64,000 bases of DNA, from positions 1 to 64,000 of the forward strand of contig NZ_BJZV01000012.1 in NCBI RefSeq assembly GCF_007992215.1, read 5' to 3'. Positions 37,091 to 45,591 of the stretch are shown here, piece after piece. Numbering within the stretch: the first letter of the stretch is position 1; each line of letters begins with the position of its first letter. The position numbers and the translations under genes are program-made. The DNA comes from Methylobacterium gnaphalii (GTDB taxonomy: Bacteria > Pseudomonadota > Alphaproteobacteria > Rhizobiales > Beijerinckiaceae). The notes beneath the pieces were generated by a model, which did no database searches, was not told the DNA's origin, and worked only from the letters and a program-made list of their open reading frames with translations.

Positions 37091-38290
37091 ATGCCGAAGC
37101 TGCGTCAGGTCTTCTACCTGCCAGGCTTCGATCCCCGCGAGCCCGAGGCCTATTGGGGCCTGCTGCGGCGCGAGAGCAGGCTGACGGCCGGCCGGCGCGG
37201 CATGACCCTCGCCGTCGGTGACCCTGTCCGCTCCGCAGACGGCCTCAGCCTCGACTGGACGATCGAGAGAATCGAGGACGGCGCCGCGACCCGGATCCGC
37301 TACGCCCTGTTGCGCTGGGACGACATCGTGCGCACGCGCTTTCCCCGATCGGATCTCAGACGGCTGATTGCGATCCCGAGGCTGTGGTGGCGTCTCTGGA
37401 AGAGTGGCTATCTCCGGGCCTTCCGGTCGGAGGCGTGGCAATTCTCGACGGTCATCTTTGTCGTCCACCTTCTCTATGCCGGCCTGGTCGGCCTTAGCCT
37501 CGCCCTGGCCGGGCTCCTGGTGGCGGCGCTCCCGCTTGGAGACGGTGCCGCGCTGCTGCGATGGGTTCTGCTGCTACCCGCCGCCTACGGCATCCTCGGC
37601 CTACTGACGCGGTTCACGAAGGGGCGACCGTTCTTCATCACCCACCTTGTCGACGATGCCGCTTTCACGCACGAGCACGCGTCTGGCGACGACCAGGACA
37701 TGCAGGCGCGGCTCGATGCCTGGGCGGAGCGCATCCATGCGGCCGAGTCGGAAGCCTCTGAGATTGTCATCATCGGGCATTCTTCGTCGAGCTTCCTCGC
37801 GCTCGAAGCGCTCGATCGGGTTCTGACGCATGATCCAGGCTTCGGCAGCCGGGGCGTTCCGGTCACCCTGGTGACGCTCGGCGGAGTGATCCCATGGATC
37901 ACGCTCGACCCCCAGGCCGAGGCGACGCGCCATGCCGTGCTCCGGATCGCCAGCACCGAGACCATCGGCTGGTTGGATCTGCGCGCGCCTTGGGACTGGC
38001 TCTCGATCCATCTGCGCAGCCCGGTTGCATCGGTCGACCCGGCTAGCGTGAAACCGAACCGGCCAATGATCCGCAGCATCAGGATCGCCGATCTCATCGA
38101 GCCGAGTACCGTCGCCACCCTTCGCTGGAATTTCTTCCGCATGCATTTCCAGCTGCTCATGTCGAGCCGCGAGCGCACGGCCTTCGACTACATCGCGCTG
38201 ATCTCCGGAGCCGAGCCGGTGCATCGCGCGGTGGAGGCGATCGAGGAATCGCCTGTTCATGTGGCCTCTGGGCCGCCGCCGGCTGCCTGA
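37091..38290 (+). CDS. membrane protein with alpha/beta-hydrolase-like segment
   Basis: A 399-residue protein. N-terminal soluble part starting KLRQVFYLPGFDPREPEAYWGLLRRE, two or three membrane helices at about 120-175 (FSTVIFVVHLLYAGLVGLSLALAG and the following segment), then a soluble domain with EIVIIGHSSSSFLALEALD, a GxSxS nucleophile-elbow-like motif. This suggests a membrane-bound serine hydrolase or lipase-like protein, but catalytic Asp and His cannot be assigned with confidence. Similar uncharacterised proteins occur in related genomes, as far as I recall. It is a single gene between recQ and purL. Confidence 0.65.
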   Translation: MPKLRQVFYLPGFDPREPEAYWGLLRRESRLTAGRRGMTLAVGDPVRSADGLSLDWTIERIEDGAATRIRYALLRWDDIVRTRFPRSDLRRLIAIPRLWWRLWKSGYLRAFRSEAWQFSTVIFVVHLLYAGLVGLSLALAGLLVAALPLGDGAALLRWVLLLPAAYGILGLLTRFTKGRPFFITHLVDDAAFTHEHASGDDQDMQARLDAWAERIHAAESEASEIVIIGHSSSSFLALEALDRVLTHDPGFGSRGVPVTLVTLGGVIPWITLDPQAEATRHAVLRIASTETIGWLDLRAPWDWLSIHLRSPVASVDPASVKPNRPMIRSIRIADLIEPSTVATLRWNFFRMHFQLLMSSRERTAFDYIALISGAEPVHRAVEAIEESPVHVASGPPPAA

Positions 38291-38448
38291 GCGTCGCGAC
38301 GTGCGCGGCGATCTTTGCGGACAGCGGTGCAGCGGGGTTTGCAGTAGAGCCGCTGCCGATCTAATCCCTGCCGCGATGCAGGGAGGTCCGAAGCCGGTGC
38401 CTTCCCATGGCGAGCCGACCGCGACGCCAGTCCCAGGCGAGAGACCGA

Positions 38449-40674
38449 ATGTTTCGCAACGACGTCCCGATCACGCCGGAGCTCGTGCGCCAGCACGGCC
38501 TGACGCCCGACGAGTACGACCGCTTTCGCGGCTTGATCGGTCGCGACCCGACGCTGACCGAACTCGGCATCGTCTCCGCCATGTGGAACGAGCACTGCTC
38601 GTATAAGTCCTCGCGCAAGCATCTTCGCGGGCTGCCGACCAAGGCGCCATGGGTGATCCAGGGGCCGGGCGAGAACGCGGGCGTCATCGATATCGGCGAC
38701 GGGCTGGCCTGCGTCTTCAAGATGGAGAGCCACAACCATCCGAGCTTCATCGAGCCTTACCAGGGTGCAGCGACCGGCGTCGGCGGTATTCTCCGAGACG
38801 TCTTTACGATGGGCGCGCGGCCGATCGCGGCGCTGAACGCCCTGCGCTTCGGCTCGCCGGATCATCCGCGCACCCGCCACCTTGTCTCGGGTGTCGTCGC
38901 GGGCGTCGGCGGCTACGGCAATTCCTTCGGCGTGCCAACGGTTGGCGGCCTCGTCGGCTTCCACAAGCGCTACGACGGCAACATCCTGGTCAACGCCATG
39001 GCCGTCGGCCTCGCGAAGACGGATGGCATCTTCTACGCGGCGGCCACCGGTGTCGGAAACCCGATCGTCTATCTCGGCTCCAAGACCGGCCGCGACGGCA
39101 TTCACGGCGCGACCATGGCCTCGGCCGAGTTCGACGAGGAGACGGAGGCAAAGCGTCCGACCGTGCAGGTCGGTGACCCCTTCGCCGAGAAGCTGTTGCT
39201 CGAGGCCTGCCTCGAGCTGATGGCCTCTGGCGCCGTCATCGCGATTCAGGACATGGGCGCGGCTGGCCTCACCTGCTCGGCCGTGGAGATGGGGGCCAAG
39301 GGCGATCTTGGCGTCGAGTTGGACCTCAACGCCGTGCCGGTGCGCGAAGCCGGCATGACACCCTACGAGATGATGCTCTCGGAGAGCCAGGAGCGCATGC
39401 TCATGGTGCTCAAGCCTGGCATGGAGGCCGAGGCCGAGGCGATCTTCGTGAAATGGGGTCTCGACTTCGCAGTGATCGGCCACACCACCGACACGCTGCG
39501 CTTCGTCATCAAGTGGAACGGCGAGACTGTCGCGGACCTGCCGATCAAGGAACTCGGCGACGAGGCCCCGCTCTACGACCGCCCGCATATTGCCAACACG
39601 CATCAGCCCGTGGTGAAGGCGACGGATGTCGCCGCGCCTGTCTCGAACGGCGAGGCCCTGCGCAAGCTGATCGGCTCGCCCGAGCTCGCCTCGAAGCGTT
39701 GGGTGTACGAGCAGTACGATCACTACATTCTCGGCAACACGGTCCAGAAGCCCGGCGGCGACGCAGCGATCGTACGCGTCGAGGACGGCCCCAAGGGGCT
39801 CGCCATCTCCACCGACGTGACGCCGCGATACTGCGAGGCCGACCCTGTCGAGGGCGGCCGACAGGCTGTGGTGGAGGCATGGCGCAACATCACCGCTGTC
39901 GGCGGCCAGCCGCTCGCCATCACCGACAATCTCAACTTCGGCAATCCGGAGAAGCCCGAAGTGATGGGCCAGCTCGTCGGCTGCCTGAAGGGCATCGGCG
40001 AGGCCTGCCTCGCCCTCGACTTCCCCGTCGTCTCAGGCAACGTCTCGCTCTACAACGAGACCAACGGCGTCGGCATTCTGCCCACCCCGACCATCGGCGG
40101 CGTCGGCGTGCTCGACGATGTGGCCGTCCACGCGACCCTCGCGTTGAAGCGCGACAGCGACGTGCTCGTCCTGCTCGGCGAGACCGAAGGCTGGCTTGGC
40201 CAGTCGCTCTACCTCTCCGAGATCGCGGGACGCGAAGAAGGCGCTCCTCCCCCGGTCGATCTGGCGACCGAGCGTAAGACCGGCGACTTCGTACGCAGCC
40301 TGATCCTGGGCGGCATCGCGGACACGGTCCACGACCTCTCCGACGGCGGCCTCGCCGTGGCGCTCGCCGAGATGGCGATGGCCGGCGATCGCGGGGCAAC
40401 CCTGGCCGGAGCCGATGCCGGCCCGGTGCCCCATGCGTGGCTGTTCGGTGAGGACCAGGGCCGATACCTGCTCTCGGTCCCGGCAGCCGCAGCCGACGAC
40501 TTGCTCTACAGTGCGCAAGCGCAGGGCATCGCTGCCACCCGTATCGGAACGACGGGCGGGAGCGGTTTGACGCTGCCCGACGGCGAGACCATACCGGTCG
40601 CTGAGCTTCGCGCGGCCAATGAGAGCTGGTTCCCGGCCTACATGGCGAGTCAGCCGGCCCCGCCCGCCACCTGA
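38449..40674 (+). CDS. purL: phosphoribosylformylglycinamidine synthase subunit PurL
   Basis: A 741-residue small-type PurL that uses ATP and ammonia, delivered by PurQ, to convert FGAR to FGAM in purine synthesis. Family blocks include [76 protein letters not shown] and [14 protein letters not shown]. The ATG at 38449 ([13 protein letters not shown]) has GGCGAGAG upstream; a start 14 codons earlier adds a basic stretch not seen in PurL. It is followed by bolA and grxD on the same strand. purQ and purS are not in the window; purH is at 49.0 kb. Confidence 0.97.
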   Translation: MFRNDVPITPELVRQHGLTPDEYDRFRGLIGRDPTLTELGIVSAMWNEHCSYKSSRKHLRGLPTKAPWVIQGPGENAGVIDIGDGLACVFKMESHNHPSFIEPYQGAATGVGGILRDVFTMGARPIAALNALRFGSPDHPRTRHLVSGVVAGVGGYGNSFGVPTVGGLVGFHKRYDGNILVNAMAVGLAKTDGIFYAAATGVGNPIVYLGSKTGRDGIHGATMASAEFDEETEAKRPTVQVGDPFAEKLLLEACLELMASGAVIAIQDMGAAGLTCSAVEMGAKGDLGVELDLNAVPVREAGMTPYEMMLSESQERMLMVLKPGMEAEAEAIFVKWGLDFAVIGHTTDTLRFVIKWNGETVADLPIKELGDEAPLYDRPHIANTHQPVVKATDVAAPVSNGEALRKLIGSPELASKRWVYEQYDHYILGNTVQKPGGDAAIVRVEDGPKGLAISTDVTPRYCEADPVEGGRQAVVEAWRNITAVGGQPLAITDNLNFGNPEKPEVMGQLVGCLKGIGEACLALDFPVVSGNVSLYNETNGVGILPTPTIGGVGVLDDVAVHATLALKRDSDVLVLLGETEGWLGQSLYLSEIAGREEGAPPPVDLATERKTGDFVRSLILGGIADTVHDLSDGGLAVALAEMAMAGDRGATLAGADAGPVPHAWLFGEDQGRYLLSVPAAAADDLLYSAQAQGIAATRIGTTGGSGLTLPDGETIPVAELRAANESWFPAYMASQPAPPAT

Positions 40675-40706
40675 TCCGAACCGACTTCGACCCTGGAGAC
40701 ACCCCG

Positions 40707-40943
40707 ATGCCGATGGATGCGCGCGAGATCGAGACAATGATCCGCGAGGCGCTGCCCGACGCGCAGGTCGAGATCAAGGATCTCGCCGGCGATGGCGATC
40801 ACTACGCCGCCACGGTCATCTCCTCGGCCTTCAAGGGCAAGACACGGGTGGCGCAGCACCAGATGGTGTACGGCGCACTGCAGGGGCGCATGGGCGGCGT
40901 ACTTCACGCCCTTGCGCTGACCACAGGCGTACCCCAGGATTAG
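40707..40943 (+). CDS. bolA: BolA family protein
   Basis: A 78-residue BolA-like protein. The fold's hallmark is seen in HYAATVISSAFKGKTRVAQHQMVYGALQGRMGG...HALAL, including the conserved His of RVAQHQMVY, which can coordinate an Fe-S cluster together with a monothiol glutaredoxin. The following gene is exactly such a glutaredoxin, 33 bases away, so the pair probably acts in Fe-S trafficking or iron sensing. It lies 32 bases after purL. Confidence 0.94.
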   Translation: MPMDAREIETMIREALPDAQVEIKDLAGDGDHYAATVISSAFKGKTRVAQHQMVYGALQGRMGGVLHALALTTGVPQD

Positions 40944-40976
40944 GTCAGAAACCGAGCTGCACACGAGGACAAGACG

Positions 40977-41318
40977 ATGAGCGACGTCAACACCGCGATC
41001 GAGAACGAGATCAAGTCACAGGACGTGGTCGTGTTCATGAAGGGCACCGCGCAGTTCCCGATGTGCGGCTTCTCAGGTCAGGTCGTGCAGATCCTCAATT
41101 ACCTGGAAGTGCCGTTCAAGAGCGTGAACGTGCTCGATGACATGAGCATCCGCGAGGGCATCAAAGCCTATTCCAACTGGCCGACCATCCCGCAGATCTA
41201 TGTGAAGGGCGAGTTCGTCGGCGGCTGCGACATTGCCCGCGAGATGTTCCAGTCCGGCGAGTTGCAGAGCTTTCTTGCCGAGAAGGGCATCCCGGTGAAG
41301 AACAGCGCCGCCGCTTGA
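40977..41318 (+). CDS. grxD: monothiol glutaredoxin (Grx4/GrxD type)
   Basis: A 113-residue CGFS glutaredoxin. Active site FPMCGFSGQ has the single Cys 30; WPTIPQIYVKGEFVGGCDIA binds glutathione. These proteins hold a bridging [2Fe-2S] cluster, often with BolA, the upstream neighbour. The gene ends before a strong terminator at 41343-41365. Confidence 0.97.
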   Translation: MSDVNTAIENEIKSQDVVVFMKGTAQFPMCGFSGQVVQILNYLEVPFKSVNVLDDMSIREGIKAYSNWPTIPQIYVKGEFVGGCDIAREMFQSGELQSFLAEKGIPVKNSAAA

Positions 41319-41342
41319 TCGAAGAGCATCAGCAAGAACGAG

Positions 41343-41365
41343 AAGGGCGCTTCGGCGCCTTTTTT
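41343..41365 (+). terminator. rho-independent terminator after grxD
   Basis: AAGGGCGC-TTCG-GCGCCTTT, an 8-bp stem with one G-T pair and a TTCG tetraloop, running into a T tract. Confidence 0.85.
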
Positions 41366-41437
41366 CGTGCGAGGATCAGGTTACGAGGCAACGAAACAGG
41401 CTCCTCCGGCGTCCCTTGCGCGAGGGAGGACTGAGCA

Positions 41438-42340
41438 ATGCGCGATGTCATCATCGTGGGTGGAGGCCCGGCTGGGCTCAATGCGGCGCTGATCCTCGGC
41501 CGCTGCCGCCGCGACGTGCTGCTCTGCGATGCAGGAAACCCGCGCAATGCGGCGACCCCGCTGACATGGGGCGTCTTCACGCGTGACGGCACGCCACCCT
41601 TCACCCTGCGCGAACAGGCGCATGCCGACCTCGACCGCTACGACACGGTCGAGCGCCGCGAGATCGAAGTGGTCGCGGCACGGCGTGGAGAACGAGGCTT
41701 CGAGGTCGAGCTTGCGGACGCCACCCGCGAGAGCGCGCGGCGGCTGATCCTCGCCACAGGACTTCGGCAGGATCTGCCCAAAGTCGAGGGGTTCGAGACC
41801 TACTGGGGCACCGGGGTCCATTCCTGCCCATATTGCGACGGCTACGAGAACCGCGATCAGGCCATCGTCGCCTATGGCCGTGGCCATGCCAGCTGCGGGC
41901 TCGCTCTGGAGCTGAGCTGCTGGAGCCGTAACGTCACGCTCTGCACGGACGGCGCTGACGAGAGCCTCGACGCGAAGGATCGTGAACGGCTCGCGCGCAA
42001 CGGCATACGGATTGTCGAGACGCCGATCGCACGGCTATCGGGCGACGGGCAGCAGGCGGAGAGGCTGACATTCCAGGACGGACAGACGATCCCCTGCTCG
42101 GGTGTCTTCCTCATGCCGGTCGATTGTGAGCCCTCGCATCTCCTAAGGCAGCTCGGCTGCGACATCAAAGAGACCGGCGTGGTGCCGACTAAGAACGACT
42201 ACGAGAAGACCAACGTGCCTGGCCTGTTCGTGGCCGGCGATGCCTCACGCCGGGTCCAGTTCGCGGTCGTCGCGGCGGCCGAGGGCGCCATGGCGGCGTT
42301 CGCGATCAACATGGAGCTGATTGCGGAGGATACGGCATAA
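41438..42340 (+). CDS. FAD/NAD(P)-dependent oxidoreductase, thioredoxin reductase-like
   Basis: A 300-residue flavoprotein. FAD-binding VIIVGGGPAGLNAAL at residue 4, redox-active CPYCDG (as in TrxB CxxC), a second partly degenerate nucleotide-binding segment IVAYGRGHASCGLALEL where the canonical GxGxxG is altered, and C-terminal GLFVAGDASRRVQFAVVAAAEGAMAA. The altered NAD(P) motif (GRGHAS) suggests it may not be a standard NADPH thioredoxin reductase but one of the related bacillithiol/ferredoxin-dependent or general disulfide flavoproteins. It is a single gene. Confidence 0.85.
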   Translation: MRDVIIVGGGPAGLNAALILGRCRRDVLLCDAGNPRNAATPLTWGVFTRDGTPPFTLREQAHADLDRYDTVERREIEVVAARRGERGFEVELADATRESARRLILATGLRQDLPKVEGFETYWGTGVHSCPYCDGYENRDQAIVAYGRGHASCGLALELSCWSRNVTLCTDGADESLDAKDRERLARNGIRIVETPIARLSGDGQQAERLTFQDGQTIPCSGVFLMPVDCEPSHLLRQLGCDIKETGVVPTKNDYEKTNVPGLFVAGDASRRVQFAVVAAAEGAMAAFAINMELIAEDTA

Positions 42341-42399
42341 AGGCCGATAGCGATGCGGCTGGCGTCATCCGAGATGCGCGCCTAACCGACAAACCCGTC

Positions 42400-42774
42400 T
42401 CACACCGCCCGCAGCGGCTTCTCCAGCGCGGCGATCACGCGGGCTAGGTCGTGCCCGCGCTTCAGCACCAGTCCGCTCGCGGCGATCACGGCATAGGCAC
42501 CCTGCCGGCGGGCAAGCTTCGGATCCTTCTCGATCCGGTAGAGTGGCATCTCGGAGCTGCGCCGGTAGATCGAGAAGACCGCCTTGTCCCTACGAAAGTC
42601 GAGGGCATAGTCGCGCCATTCGCCCTCGGCCACGCGGCGGCCGTAAAGATTGAAGATGGTTCTCAACTCTGTACGATCGAAGGCGATTTGCGGAGTTGAC
42701 GCACCGGACGGGAACGGGATCACGCGAGAACTCGGGTCCTCGCTCTGCGTATCGACGCTGTGCCACTCGCTCAT
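42400..42774 (-). CDS. DUF2794 family protein
   Basis: A 124-residue protein of the alphaproteobacterial DUF2794 family: FDRTELRTIFNLYGRRVAEGEWRDYALDFRRDKAVFSIYRRSSEMPLYRIEKDP, followed by RQGAYAVIAASGLVLKRGHDLARVI. Function unknown. The ATG at 42774 follows GGGAGAGACG, a good ribosome site; an earlier in-frame start at 42843 lacks one. It is divergent from the candidate noncoding RNA and bluB. Confidence 0.9.
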   Translation of the reverse strand: MSEWHSVDTQSEDPSSRVIPFPSGASTPQIAFDRTELRTIFNLYGRRVAEGEWRDYALDFRRDKAVFSIYRRSSEMPLYRIEKDPKLARRQGAYAVIAASGLVLKRGHDLARVIAALEKPLRAV

Positions 42775-42917
42775 CGTCTCTCCCGTGCGAGGCCGCCGCA
42801 GCGGCCGGACCGGGATGATGGGGCTACCTTTGCTGGCTCGCAAGCCCGTCGGGCGCCCGCAACGAGGCGAAACACTCGGCCATCGTGTCGCCGCGTTCTC
42901 GCCCTCGCAGCGCCTTG

Positions 42918-43090
42918 CTGAAACGATTGACTGTCACTTGGAACCTCGTCGGCCTCGGGCCCCGAGGCGGCCCCGCACCCCAGCTCCCCAGCCCGCGGCG
43001 GTCGCCGAGGATACGGCTCGCGTCCGACACTCCGAGGTTTCGAGACCCAAGGACTTCAGGCGGCCTCTCCGGAGCGCCGCCTCTTTTTTG
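42918..43090 (+). ncRNA. candidate rod-shaped noncoding RNA (possibly 6S-like)
   Basis: The 384-base gap between DUF2794 and bluB contains a long-range, discontinuous helix: CTGAA (42918-42922), GTC (42933-42935), CTTGG-AACCTCG (42937-42948) and TCGG (42949-42952) pair in order with CCGA (43024-43027), CGAGGTT (43033-43039), CCAAG (43047-43051), GAC (43052-43054) and TTCAG (43055-43059). The apex holds a CCTCGG-gcc-CCGAGG hairpin (42953-42967). A T-run terminator follows. The size (about 170 nt), end-to-end rod and bulged middle recall 6S RNA, and GCGGCGG near the 3' part recalls its 3' segment. The promoter was not clearly found. Identity as 6S is an inference. Confidence 0.4.
43058..43089 (+). 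terminator. rho-independent terminator before bluB
   Basis: AGGCGGC (43058-43064) and GCCGCCT (43076-43082) form a perfect 7-bp stem around an 11-base loop, followed by C and six T. No protein gene on the plus strand ends just before it, which argues for a transcribed RNA upstream. Confidence 0.8.
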
Positions 43091-43158
43091 TCCGACGTAC
43101 CGCTCACGAATTCGTTAGACTGAACCGTCGGACATCCCGCCCGTCGGAACCAAAGACC

Positions 43159-43794
43159 TTGCCTCCCGAATTCGACGCCGCCTTTCGCGACCGTCTCGCC
43201 GACCTGTTCGCGTGGCGCCGGGACGTGCGCCGCTTCCGCAGCGATCCGATCGACGAGGGCACGCTCGCAACCTGCCTCGCTCTGGCGAGCCTCGCTCCTT
43301 CGGTGGGAAACAGCCAGCCCTGGCGTTTCGTGCGGGTTTCAGATCCCGGTCGCCGCGCGGCCGTCGTCGAGACTTTTGCCCGTTGCAATGCGGCGGCCTG
43401 CGCCTCCTACGCGGATGAGCGGCGCGACCTCTATGCCAGCCTGAAGCTCGAAGGTCTGCGCGAGGCGCCCGTGCATCTGGCGGTGTTCTGCGACGAGGCG
43501 ACGGAGGCGGGCCATCGCCTCGGTCGGGACACGATGCCGGAGATGCTGCGCTACTCGGTGGTGACTGCCGTCCACAGCTTCTGGCTCGCCAGCCGGGCGC
43601 ACGGCATTGGGGTCGGTTGGGTCTCGATCCTCGAGCCCGAGGCGGTGACGCAGCTCCTCGACCTACCCCGCTCCTGGCGGCTCGTCGCCTATCTTTGCGT
43701 CGGCTATCCGGTGGAGGAGCATTGCGACCCTGAGCTCGTCCGGCATGGGTGGCAGGAGCGGCTGCCGGGTTCTGCTCGACTGACCGAACGCTGA
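43159..43794 (+). CDS. bluB: 5,6-dimethylbenzimidazole synthase BluB
   Basis: A 211-residue flavin-destroying enzyme that converts reduced FMN to 5,6-dimethylbenzimidazole, the lower ligand of vitamin B12. BluB-specific text: FDAAFRDRLADLFAWRRDVRRFRSDP at the start, LASLAPSVGNSQPWRFVRV, YAxLKLEGLREAPVHLAVFCDE, the DxxRLGRxTMPEMLRYSVVTAVHSFWLASRAHGIGVGWVSIL block. It starts with TTG; no better ATG or GTG exists near the family N-terminus. Downstream are cell-wall genes, so it is alone. It plausibly supports the B12-dependent EutBC at the other end of the window. Confidence 0.93.
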   Translation: MPPEFDAAFRDRLADLFAWRRDVRRFRSDPIDEGTLATCLALASLAPSVGNSQPWRFVRVSDPGRRAAVVETFARCNAAACASYADERRDLYASLKLEGLREAPVHLAVFCDEATEAGHRLGRDTMPEMLRYSVVTAVHSFWLASRAHGIGVGWVSILEPEAVTQLLDLPRSWRLVAYLCVGYPVEEHCDPELVRHGWQERLPGSARLTER

Positions 43795-43867
43795 ATCTTA
43801 CGAGTCTTCGACTCAGGTTTGGCCGGACTCGACTGAGTTCGACTACGGCTTGTTAGCCCTCCACCTG

Positions 43868-43881
43868 GAATTACGTAATTC
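43868..43881. promoter_or_regulatory. 14-bp perfect palindrome upstream of the first L,D-transpeptidase
   Basis: GAATTACGTAATTC lies 91 bases before the ATG at 43973, in a gap that also has GAGTC/GACTC short inverted repeats around 43800-43845. It may be an operator for the downstream gene; the regulator is unknown. Confidence 0.45.
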
Positions 43882-43972
43882 GCCGACGCGTAACCATGCC
43901 GGGTAACAGGAACGACAAGCTTCGCTGCGAATTGTCCCGTCGCGTAAGGTCACGCTTGAAGGACGAAATCCG

Positions 43973-44488
43973 ATGTTCGGGACAGGGAGATTGGCCGTTT
44001 GTGTCGCCGGCGCGATGACTGCCGGCTTTTTTGCAACCGCGCCGGTCCAGGCGCGCGAGATTGTTCCGTTCAACGAGCCGGGACTGGCTGGATCGCTGGT
44101 CGTGCGGACCTCCGAGCGCCGGCTCTACCTCGTGAACTGGGACGGCACGGCGATCCGCTACCCCGTCGCCGTCGGCAAGCCCGGCAAGCAATGGGCCGGA
44201 CGCACGGAGATCGACGGCAAGTATTTTCAGCCGGATTGGTCACCGCCCGCTGACGTGAAGCGCGACCATCCTGGCCTGCCGAACATCATCCGCGGTGGAA
44301 CGCGCGGCAACCCGATGGGCGTCGCCGCCATGACGCTGCGTGGGGGTGAATACGCCATCCACGGCACCAACCGTCCGAACTCGATCGGCACTTTTGCGTC
44401 CTACGGCTGTATCCGTATGTACAACCAGGACATCACGGATCTCTACCAGCGCGTTTCTGTCGGCACGCAGGTCTACGTCACTCGTTAG
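43973..44488 (+). CDS. L,D-transpeptidase (YkuD/ErfK family), tandem copy 1
   Basis: A 171-residue secreted enzyme that forms 3-3 peptidoglycan cross-links or attaches proteins to peptidoglycan. Signal peptide about 1-27 (ending VQA). The YkuD domain has VVRTSERRLYLVNWDGTAIRYPVAVGKPGKQWAG, then HGTNRPNSIGTFASYGCIRM containing the catalytic His and Cys. Closely similar in length and sequence to the next gene (44758-45273); a tandem duplication. Ends in its own terminator. Confidence 0.93.
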   Translation: MFGTGRLAVCVAGAMTAGFFATAPVQAREIVPFNEPGLAGSLVVRTSERRLYLVNWDGTAIRYPVAVGKPGKQWAGRTEIDGKYFQPDWSPPADVKRDHPGLPNIIRGGTRGNPMGVAAMTLRGGEYAIHGTNRPNSIGTFASYGCIRMYNQDITDLYQRVSVGTQVYVTR

Positions 44489-44510
44489 ATTTCACGGTTT
44501 TTAACATTGG

Positions 44511-44549
44511 CACCGCGGTCGAGGGCGATACCTCGCTCGCGGTGTTTTT
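44511..44549 (+). terminator. terminator after L,D-transpeptidase copy 1
   Basis: CACCGCG (44511-44517) pairs with CGCGGTG (44538-44544) and an inner CGAGG/CCTCG extends the stem, followed by TTTTT. Confidence 0.85.
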
Positions 44550-44757
44550 GCTTTTGGGACATCAATAGAAAATCAATCCACTAGTATTAACAATGCCTTT
44601 CACTAAACTGTATTGATCGACAAAAATTGCGCGCATCGCCTTATCAATGAACAAAAAATAGCGAGTCCTTGCTGTCGAACAAATCGCTAGCAAGCAAATC
44701 TCAAACTTGATCGAACACAATTCTACGAATGACACTGTGTTCGAAGGGTTGAGTTCG
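44550..44757. other. AT-rich spacer between tandem L,D-transpeptidase genes
   Basis: About 200 bases with long A/T stretches (for example around 44560-44660), much lower in GC than everything nearby. No gene is seen. It must hold the promoter of the second copy and may be the trace of the duplication junction. Confidence 0.5.
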
Positions 44758-45273
44758 ATGTTTGGGAAGTCTTTGCCGGCCGCGGGCCTGGTTGCCGCTC
44801 TGTGGTCCGGGATGTTCGTAGCCGCTCCGGCGCAGGCACGAGAAGTCGTTCCGTTCACGGGCAGCGGCATGCCCGGTACTGTGGTGGTGCGGACTTCGGA
44901 GAGGCGGCTCTACCTCGTCAACGGTGACGGCACCGCAATCCGCTATCCCGTCGCCGTGGGCAAGCCGGGCAAGCAATGGGCGGGTCAGACCATGATCGAC
45001 GGCAAGTACTACCAGCCCGACTGGTCGCCGCCGGCCGTGGTGAAGCGCGACCATCCCCATCTACCGAACCTGATCCGCGGCGGAACGCCGGGCAACCCGA
45101 TGGGCGTCGCTGCGATGACCCTGCGCGGTGGCCAATATGCGATCCACGGCACCAACCGACCGGAATCCATCGGTCGCTTCGCATCCTACGGCTGCATCCG
45201 CATGCTGAACCAGGACATCACCGACTTGTTCGAGCGGGTCTCGGTGGGCACACAGGTTACCGTGGTGCGCTGA
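44758..45273 (+). CDS. L,D-transpeptidase (YkuD/ErfK family), tandem copy 2
   Basis: A 171-residue paralog of the preceding gene. Signal peptide about 1-27 (ending PAQA), then REVVPFTGSGMPGTVVVRTSERRLYLVNGDGTAIRYPVAVGKPGKQWAG and the catalytic HGTNRPESIGRFASYGCIRM. The ATG at 44758 follows GAAGGG by 9 bases and gives the same length as copy 1; a TTG 17 codons earlier is less likely. A third member lies at 60770-61432. Confidence 0.93.
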   Translation: MFGKSLPAAGLVAALWSGMFVAAPAQAREVVPFTGSGMPGTVVVRTSERRLYLVNGDGTAIRYPVAVGKPGKQWAGQTMIDGKYYQPDWSPPAVVKRDHPHLPNLIRGGTPGNPMGVAAMTLRGGQYAIHGTNRPESIGRFASYGCIRMLNQDITDLFERVSVGTQVTVVR

Positions 45274-45285
45274 GAACCATCACCG

Positions 45286-45498
45286 TCAGAAGTCGACGGC
45301 GATGCCTTTGACCTCCCAATCCTCGTAGCGGACCGGTTCAAGGCCGCCGCGGCCGCTGGTCTCGCGCTTGGCAGCGATCTCAGCCGCGCGGGCATCGATC
45401 GCCGCGCGCCGCTCGGCTGCCTCGGCAAGGGCGCGCTGCGCCGCCGGGCTCAGCTTGCGCGGCGCGGCCTCCTCGCGGGGCAAGGTCTCGTCATTCAT
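45286..45498 (-). CDS. DUF1674 protein, succinate dehydrogenase assembly factor 4 homolog
   Basis: A 70-residue protein. The C-terminal GRGGLEPVRYEDWEVKGIAVDF is the DUF1674/SDHAF4 signature (GPxGxEPTRYGDWExxGRxxDF). Family members help assemble flavinylated succinate dehydrogenase subunit A. The ATG at 45498 has GAGGA 6 bases upstream; an in-frame ATG at 45513 lacks this. It ends 12 bases from the convergent L,D-transpeptidase gene and is divergent from rsmB. Confidence 0.88.
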   Translation of the reverse strand: MNDETLPREEAAPRKLSPAAQRALAEAAERRAAIDARAAEIAAKRETSGRGGLEPVRYEDWEVKGIAVDF

Positions 45499-45591
45499 CG
45501 AAGTCCTCGTCATCGATCCCTTGCATCGCGCGGCTGCGGATGGGAGTGCGTCCGGCAAGACATCGCAGCACGCACCCCGAAAGTGGCATTC

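Noticed and set aside
38257-39723. 488-codon minus-strand frame opposite purL
   Set aside because: Shadow of a strongly recognised gene; composition unlike a folded protein.
42927-42932. TTGACT as a -35 element
   Set aside because: No -10 hexamer lies 16-18 bases downstream, and transcription from there would omit the 5' strand of the RNA helix.
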